DNA from: Gnetum montanum
Lineage: Eukaryota; Streptophyta; Gnetopsida; Gnetales; Gnetaceae
Direction of reading: 5' to 3'
Length of the DNA stretch: 64,000 nt
Assembly (NCBI GenBank): GCA_015680685.1
Contig: MNCI01030540.1
Span: forward strand, 133,203-197,202
Shown here in pieces: positions 57,317 to 64,000 of the stretch. Both the position numbers and the translations under genes were made by a program. The number at the start of each line of letters is the position of its first letter. Position 1 is the first letter of the stretch. Under the pieces are notes generated by a model. The model did not search any database. It was not told the origin of the DNA and worked only from the letters and a program-made list of their open reading frames with translations.

Positions 57317-58181
57317 TGATGAGATGCGATATGCACTGAGCCGCGATATCGCGTCTTCCCCTGCGATATCGCGTACGCGATATCGTGGTCCACCGCCATA
57401 TCTNNNNNNNNNNNNNNNNNNNNNNNNNNNNNNNNNNNNNNNNNNNNNNNNNNNNNNNNNNNNNNNNNNNNNNNNNNNNNNNNNNNNNNNNNNNNNNNNN
57501 NNNNNNNNNNNNNNNNNNNNNNNNNNNNNNNNNNNNNNNNNNNNNNNNNNNNNNNNNNNNNNNNNNNNNNNNNNNNNNNNNNNNNNNNNNNNNNNNNNNN
57601 NNNNNNNNNNNNNNNNNNNNNNNNNNNNNNNNNNNNNNNNNNNNNNNNNNNNNNNNNNNNNNNNNNNNNNNNNNNNNNNNNNNNNNNNNNNNNNNNNNNN
57701 NNNNNNNNNNNNNNNNNNNNNNNNNNNNNNNNNNNNNNNNNNNNNNNNNNNNNNNNNNNNNNNNNNNNNNNNNNNNNNNNNNNNNNNNNNNNNNNNNNNN
57801 NNNNNNNNNNNNNNNNNNNNNNNNNNNNNNNNNNNNNNNNNNNNNNNNNNNNNNNNNNNNNNNNNNNNNNNNNNNNNNNNNNNNNNNNNNNNNNNNNNNN
57901 NNNNNNNNNNNNNNNNNNNNNNNNNNNNNNNNNNNNNNNNNNNNNNNNNNCCCTTTCCCTATAGCTTAGGAGATAAACTGAAAAATACCAAAAAAATCAT
58001 ATACCTCAGACTTGCTTAACCATACACCGTGACACATACAAGCAAGCCTAGGAAGACAACGAACGATTAACCCCAAGTGTTTCTTGTGGTGTTAAGGCAT
58101 TTAGTCTACGGAGTTCGACTAGATCGTGCATACACGCTCGTATTCATATGGTTGAGTGTAGGGGTACCTCGCCACTCATCA
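57317..58181 (+). mobile_element. Solo Athila-like LTR in element G (contains a gap)
   Basis: Starts TGATGAG at 57317 and ends CTCATCA at 58181. A perfect ATAAG duplication flanks it (57312-57316, 58182-58186). The last 90 bp match LTR 1 of 16612-17476. Its overall length including Ns is 865, the same as that LTR. The first 90 bp differ and hold CGATATCG palindromes. If the gap size is wrong, a longer insertion is possible. Confidence 0.85.
57404..57950. other. Assembly gap (547 N)
   Basis: Run of N inside the solo LTR. Confidence 0.99.
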
Positions 58182-58186
58182 ATAAG

Positions 58187-59800
58187 TTAAGCTCTTAATT
58201 AGCTCCATGCATAGTGTGCTGCTATTTGAATCAACTATTAACCACTAGGTGCCCTCCTACTTTGTGATTGCTGCATACAAACACCTTTGAATGTTAATTT
58301 CTTATGCATACTAATTGCATTACTTAATGTAGATACTCTTTATTAACCAAATATTTTGCATGTAATTACACCCATTATCATTGTACATGATGCATGGAAT
58401 ACAATTCTTCTCAATTTTTCCTTACTCATTTTCCTTAGATATTTCTAAAGATAGATCCCTTATACCCATTCTTAAGTCAACTGTGCTTAACCAATCCCTT
58501 CACATAATGATGGGGAAGTCACTTTTGCAATTGTTCACCTTGATCACCAAAAAATTAGCAAGATAGGACCACCCACAAACGTTGGTCACAATGTCCTCTA
58601 CTAATCTCAAAGGAACAATAATTGATTAATCTGCTAATTCTAGATGAATGTTGCTCTTCTTAAAAGGTGGTAGGTTCTAGGCCTTGTACATGTCATGGAA
58701 GATGAGATTAACTCTAGAACCAAAGTCAAGAAGAGCCTTGCATGGCTCTTGTCCAATAATTTGTAGATAAGTGAGTGGACTCCTTGGGTCAGATCTTTTT
58801 GTGGGAAGATTGCCAACCTTGATCTAGTCAGAAACAACATGTGTTAGCATTATAGTTCACATTCGAGATGGCACTTAGTTTGAAGGACACTCAAAGGTGT
58901 TTGATGTAAAGGATGAGGGTGCTGAAGATGTAGGGCAATCAACTAGACTAGATTGTAAGTGTTGGAGAGGACTGTTGGATCAAAAGAAAGGTCTTTTTCT
59001 TGATCGATTGTCTAGACCACTTGGTTGAAAAACTAGTTGTGAGGTCACAGCCCTTGTAACATTTCGTTGTTGCAACTATGAAGGAATCTCATCCTACATG
59101 GATGGAGTAGGAGGTAACTAGGTTGAAGATGGAAGTGTATGTGCAAAGGGATGTGAAGGATGATAAGGATATGGATATGGGTTTTCCCCTCAAGTAGATG
59201 GTGAATGTGTTCGGTGATACTCTAGAGGGTAATAGTGATGCTGAAATAATGTATGACTTGTAGAGCTTCTAGGGCAGATAAGCTATTGAACATAGTACCC
59301 ATATGCATCTGGTTGCCTATAAGGGTACTATTGCCTTGGTGGTGTCATTCCCCATGATTGTGGTTGGTACCACTATTGGTATTATTCATAAGGTTGTGGA
59401 GGAGTTCCACTTGGTTAGTAAGCTTGTTATTGCTAATGGAACTATCTTGGACTACCTTGAGGGTAAGGCAATCATCTTGGAGCTTGCCTACGTGCTAGGC
59501 AAGGATTCAATATGTACAGCCCTTACTCTTGTAAGTGTGACACCACAAGGCAACATCCCTTTTGATGTTCACATTAACAGATGTCATTTTCAGTTTCATC
59601 ATCAGAGTTAGACTCCACAACTTCCTCTACTATAGTAGCTTTTCCCTAACATCTTTAGTATGCACATTCAGCTTCTTTTCACCTCTTATTGATATAATCA
59701 CTATTTTGCTCTTTGGATTCTTCAAAAAATCTTCAAAGCAATTTGAAATTTTTTGTCCAAAGAGTCTCATAACTTGTCAACCTTGGCCAAAATATCATAA
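58187..59800 (-). pseudogene. Protease and gag-pro linker of element G
   Basis: Protease at about 58860-58380: CKALLDFGSRVNLIFHDMYK with DFGS in the active-site position, HLELADQSIIVPLRLVEDIV, and a DFPIIMGRDWL-like C-terminal motif. This is the usual Athila retropepsin pattern, but the catalytic triad is altered. The linker to gag (59000-59800) is Gln/Tyr/Pro-rich in the minus sense. Stops and shifts present. Confidence 0.8.
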
Positions 59801-60720
59801 ACATATTTTTGGATGGGCAAGGTCTTTTTGATGACCACTTCAGTAACTAGTGACTCCTCCTTGTCACAAAATCGAACCTCTCATTTTCTGATGGATGGAT
59901 TCCTATTATACTCTCTAGCACTTTCCCTTTTTCGTAGCTCACCTCCTTCTTTTGCTACCAACTCAATTAGCCTTTAGATTTGATGAGCTCTCAATTTAGA
60001 CAATCTTCCTTGGGCATACACCCCAAGGGTTCTTCTTGTTTTTTCTCTGAGCCCATCTATGATGTGGTGAAGTTATTCTCTCTAAGAATAACCATGGGAA
60101 GGGCATTGGTGTAGGAGTGAATAGTATCGGCCCATGGTGGCATCCAAGGGTTCATGTACTCCTTGTTTTCATTCTTGGATTTGCCTTCTTAGATTAGATA
60201 CTCTGGAGTATGTTTGATATTTGTCATTGAATATCTCTAACATGGTACTCCATCTATGGATAGACTCTAGCTCCAAGGATCAATACCAACTTTCAGTTTC
60301 TTTAATGAGTGTCCTTGGAAAAAGTTTGAGTTTCTGCCACTCATTTTCTATGTTCTATAAGGTGAAAGCATCATGAAAAGCTTGTAGATGTGTCCGCAAA
60401 TCAGAATTGTATCCCCACTCAAATCTAAGGATATTTTTCATATCTAGGCACTTCATCCAACTATCCTTCATATTCTTGGTTGGAATTTTAACTTCCTTTG
60501 CAATATTGAGCATACTTCGAGTCGCCAATAGAGGTTCAACATCATCACTATGTTGATGACATTGATGATGGTTTCAACCACCCCTTTGGTTTTGGTGGCC
60601 TTCACGATCATTGTTATCTCATTGATCACCTTCATCATAGTTGTTTCAACAATGAGTTCCATGAGAACCATTAGATGAAGAGGAATGTTTGGAATCGAAT
60701 GAGATCATAAGAGAGTTCAT
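59800..60720 (-). pseudogene. Gag of element G
   Basis: The minus ATG near 60720 (MNSLMISFDSK) leads into EPLLATRSM, FEWGYNSDLRTHLQAFHDAF, LKLFPRTLIKE, IFNDKYQTYSRV, CPSHGYS and LHHIIDGLREKTRRTLG. Each block has a counterpart in the gag at 17615-18373. Broken by several stops. Confidence 0.85.
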
Positions 60721-61946
60721 TAGTAAGTTGTAAATGGTAATCAATATACTTGAAAAAAATCATAAACAAAACAATTAGCTAATGAAAATTTTTCCCAAGA
60801 AGCAACCCAAAAGTACAACAATGGTTCCCTAATCCATTCTTTCATGTAAGGAAGTACCTTTCAGAAGAGGTATTATTCCAAAAATAACTCTTAGTAGGGC
60901 ATGGTCAATTATTGAGTAGTGTGCACAAAAATGCTCCTAAGAATTTAAAAATTATTTAAAATTTGGGTAAAGAAACTTTTATACTCTTTGTAAAAAGAGT
61001 TAGCTTAAAGTTTAAAACTTGTAAAGAAGATAATCCATTATGCAAAAAAAAATGGCATTTATACATACTAACACAAAGGTCTTGAAACATCGATTTTGTC
61101 TTAAGGAAGGGGCTTAACATTAGGCTTCCCCTCATGCTAGTACTTAGGTTGAAGATATTATTCCTAAGTTTACTCAGATTGATTTTTCTATAAAACTCAA
61201 TGTCAAGAAGACTTACTCCAAATTGTTATATCCATGTTTATTAGAGGAGATATTGCATAGATATCTTCTCAATTTATAAATGGTTTTTAAACTACATGTA
61301 TAGTTATGTTCCTAAAATCCTTGTAATAGGTTTCTTTGAATCCCATTTCTGGGATTCTTCTCTTTGAAAATTTTTCTTACCTATCTGATAAAAAAGAATC
61401 TAGTAACATAATAAGTAGATGACGACAATCTAGCTATTCAACTTTCAAAGAATAAAAAGTTTATGTATAACAAATGGCATTAAATAATTTTCAACATAGT
61501 AATAGGGTTACACCTAGGGCTTGTCCAACAACAATTCGAATAGCTCAAATTATATTGGTGAAAAAGTTTTTTGTAGTTTCTCAACTAGAAGTATATTCTC
61601 TACACTACAAGCAATGGTGTTGGGGTTAAGGTCCAAGATCAATCTCAATTTCATCAATGTTTCAATTTTAACTCTTTTAACAAACAAATTCAAGTAGGTT
61701 TTTTCAATAAAAATATTGATGACATCGTATGCACTATGCCATGGGACATGATGGATGATGACATAAGGATGAATATTAAAATTGTGAGAGGTTTGCATGG
61801 GATTGCATTTATGATAAAGGTAGGGAATGAAATTTGTATGTTGTTGTTGTTACATTATGTAGCACATGTCATCAAGGTTAGAATTTAGACTTATAATTAA
61901 CTATGAAATATTTTAAGGTCAAGTATTTTTTATATTTTTTTTAATT
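60721..61946. other. AT-rich stretch, possibly 5' part of element G
   Basis: No PBS, LTR end or conserved protein is recognised. The minus frame 61798-61550 (82 residues) has no known motif. Confidence 0.35.
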
Positions 61947-62148
61947 ACAAGTTTTATACAATACATTAAAGCAAGAGTTGAATTGGCTCCTATTTCAGAT
62001 AAGCTACAAATTGGGATTTAAATAAGCATGGCGAAAAAAGAACTCATGTAGCAAACCCCTAAGAATAGCAAGAAAGAACTAATGTAGCCAACCCCATTTT
62101 GTTAGGATAATGTTAAGATGATGATGATGATGACAAGTTTTATACAAT
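61947..62148 (+). mobile_element. 5'-truncated LINE (or SINE) tail with 16-bp target duplication
   Basis: ACAAGTTTTATACAAT occurs at 61947-61962 and 62133-62148. The 170 bp between end in AAGAACTAATGTAGCCAACC, CCATTTTGTTAGGATAATG and (GAT)n, the familiar 3' end of plant LINEs and related SINEs (AAGAACCCATGTAGCCGACC type). A partial second copy of the same word (AAAGAACTCATGTAGCAAAC) precedes it. Confidence 0.85.
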
Positions 62149-63600
62149 GCAACACTATTTATGTGTTACTATTATTGCATTGTAGCTATTATCTTATTAT
62201 TTTACTTAAGTGCTATTTCAGTTTCCTCTAAGAACCATAAATATTATGCAACTTTCTTCATTATTGTAAAAAGGAGGTGGTCAAAACCAAAACAACAAAT
62301 ACAGTTGAGCACATATAGCCCACATGATACATTAAAAGAATTATAGAGAAATATAAATATGCCTTAATTATAATTTAAACTAATAGCCTCTTACTTACAA
62401 ATTATTGTTAGTTAGACAATGGGCTGACCCATTCCCCAGTATATAATACTCCTTTCTTATCATATGTACTCCTTAAAAGGAAATCTAAAACTAGTGTCTA
62501 TGGATCCAAAAATGTCGCAATAAACATATGTGAAAATTTAATTTTAATTTCATATTTCTTGATCTAAATTATTTTGTTGAGCTTGAATTTGAGTTACAAA
62601 TTTCTTTGATAATATCTATTTTCTTTGTGTATTATTATTCAATGCTTTTTATGTTGTAAGTAACAAAAAAGCAAGCAAATAATATTTAGGGATATAAATA
62701 ATATAATTAAATAAAATAAATGAACTAAGAAATTTAATAGGCGATCTTACATTAAGCTTGTTGAACGCTATTTTGACTTGTAGTAATATGTTCCTCTAAA
62801 ATAGAAAGTTGTCATGGTATATATTACAAATATAGAAAAGATAAAAGAAATATGGAAATCGTGAGGAAGTCTCTTTGTTGGTATTAGGTGGCATTGAGGT
62901 AAAAGAAATGGTTCGAATTTTAAGAAATACCATGGTGCATATAAGAAAAGTCGATGGTATCCTTCAAATTTTACTATTACGATCTTCTTTGCAACTGGAC
63001 CTAATCATAATGTTACTTAATGACCAAGGAAAACATGCGGTTATTTTTGCAGCATACTCGTTCTGTAAAGTAACCTTTCTGACATTGACACAGAGAATTG
63101 CAGACTCGAACATCGGGTCCGCTGAAACATCATAATGGAATTATATGGCATGACATATCTCTATTATGAGGCTGACGCTGGTTATGAATAAAGGGATGCA
63201 AGTTATGAATAATATTTTATAGATATAATAAATATTTGAATACAATTTTTGATATATTTTTACTATCAATAATAATAAAGTGTTAATACGTAGTGTAAGA
63301 CATTTGATTTGGAAACTTTAGATATAAAATTTTAATTAAATTATATATACCTTGAGGTCTATCTATTTTCTATATTTTTCCTAAATTTTCACAATTTCCT
63401 ATACTCTACGTTTCATACTTTGTTTATTTTTTATTTTATTTAAATGGCTGGCTATAACAATGAATAATGATAATGCTTAACTAGTGGAATTTAATTGCTG
63501 TGTAAAGGGCAGGCAAGACAGCTTTTAATTTACCTTGAAAAATGTCAAACTACTTTTAATTCAACTCTACCAACACCAATTATCCTCAGACATTTTATCT
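62149..63600. other. AT-rich intergenic sequence
   Basis: No repeat family or protein motif is recognised. The 86-residue plus frame at 62875-63135 has no domain I know and no coding-like context. Confidence 0.4.
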
Positions 63601-63941
63601 ACGTCGGAAAGTAACAAGGGTGTCCACGACCAGTAAAAAACATTAACTACCGTACATAAAAGTGCGATGAACCGACGACCACGTCTTTATTTTGATTTGA
63701 TGTCGGTGGCCGTTTAATTGCTTTACATGGACAAGGGACCACTTTTCACTGTTGACACGTATCCTTTCGTAGAAGTTGAGCGTAGTACATGGCTACTAAA
63801 TGTTCTTCCTGTTGGCATTCTGTTGATGGTATCAGCCAAAGTTGCGCCCACATTGTGCTGCAAACGTGGTGATTTCCTTCATCACACAATTGTCTCCTTC
63901 CTTCTTCACACAATTGACGCCAGATCGAGGTACAACAAGCA
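63601..63941 (+). promoter_or_regulatory. Possible promoter and 5' leader of a host gene
   Basis: The base composition becomes more balanced than in the AT-rich stretch to the left. Features include GTTGACACGTATCC near 63750, containing an ACACGT core of the kind bound by plant bZIP factors, and two CTTCCTTC-type runs at about 63875-63910. No clear TATA box. Tentative. Confidence 0.3.
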
Positions 63942-64000
63942 ATGGATACACCACTTCATCGTCCGCAGGGTAAAGAAATACTGTTATCGAAATCCTGCTC
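63942..64000 (+). CDS. Possible start of a host gene, cut by the window end
   Basis: ATG at 63942 in an AACAAGCAATGG context, close to the plant start consensus, opens a frame of 19 codons that stays open to the window end (MDTPLHRPQGKEILLSKSC). Too short to identify. Confidence 0.3.
   Translation, partial: MDTPLHRPQGKEILLSKSC

Larger units (their letters stand above)
54301..60720 (-). mobile_element. Element G: Athila-like element with gag, pro and pol, decayed
   Basis: Minus order: gag (60720-59800), protease (about 58860-58380), RT (57250-56230), RNase H (about 56000-55800), integrase (about 55450-54330). A solo LTR sits between protease and RT. Its gag resembles that of the complete element at 16612-22409. 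LTRs of G itself were not recognised. Confidence 0.85.

Overview
The window looks like plant nuclear DNA from a large, repeat-rich genome. I see no complete host gene. Almost everything that can be identified is LTR retrotransposon sequence of the Ty3/gypsy superfamily in different stages of decay, inserted into one another. Plant origin is indicated by Athila-type and Tat/Ogre-type gag, protease, RT and integrase blocks, by LTRs with TATA boxes, by a PBS of the Athila type and by a plant LINE-type tail. I do not name a species.

Layout. 1-2053: unassigned flank and a Copia-like LTR broken by an N gap. 2381-6325 (minus): decayed pol (RT, RNase H, second RNase H, integrase) of a Tat/Ogre-like element, here called A. 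About 6583-23973 (minus): element B, a gag-protease element without pol, carrying an oppositely oriented, apparently multi-exon gene downstream of protease. B is split by a complete 5.8-kb Athila-like non-autonomous element (16612-22409, plus) with two LTRs, PBS, PPT and a near-matching 5-bp target duplication. 24092-32449 (plus): element D, LTR-gag-pro-LTR. 32450-32884: internal scrap of a further copy. 32885 onward (plus): element E, LTR and gag-pro, followed by an opposite-strand gene running 52120 to 39421. That gene is cut by an Athila-like LTR fragment (39848 to about 40970) and by element C (43229-51501, minus). C is a complete 8.3-kb gag-pro element with 1.2-kb LTRs, PBS, PPT and a perfect CACCA target duplication. 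52121-60720 (minus): element G, an Athila-like element with gag, protease, RT (catalytic box deleted), RNase H and integrase, interrupted by a solo LTR (57317-58181, perfect ATAAG duplication). 61947-62148: a 170-bp LINE/SINE-type tail with a perfect 16-bp target duplication. The last few hundred bases may be the 5' end of a host gene.

The most interesting content is the B/C/D/E family. Its members encode gag and protease but no polymerase. They carry arrays of a ~25-35-bp motif whose orientation always follows the element, and the motif also lies in frame inside the polyprotein. Their LTRs hold arrays of short perfect palindromes. At least two of them carry a long opposite-strand gene. Element A, flanked by the same arrays, is the candidate source of polymerase. 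Likewise G is the pol-bearing relative of the gag-only Athila-like element at 16612-22409.

One assembly problem is visible: a 296-bp block bounded by single Ns (53602-53897) is an exact reverse complement of 53041-53336.
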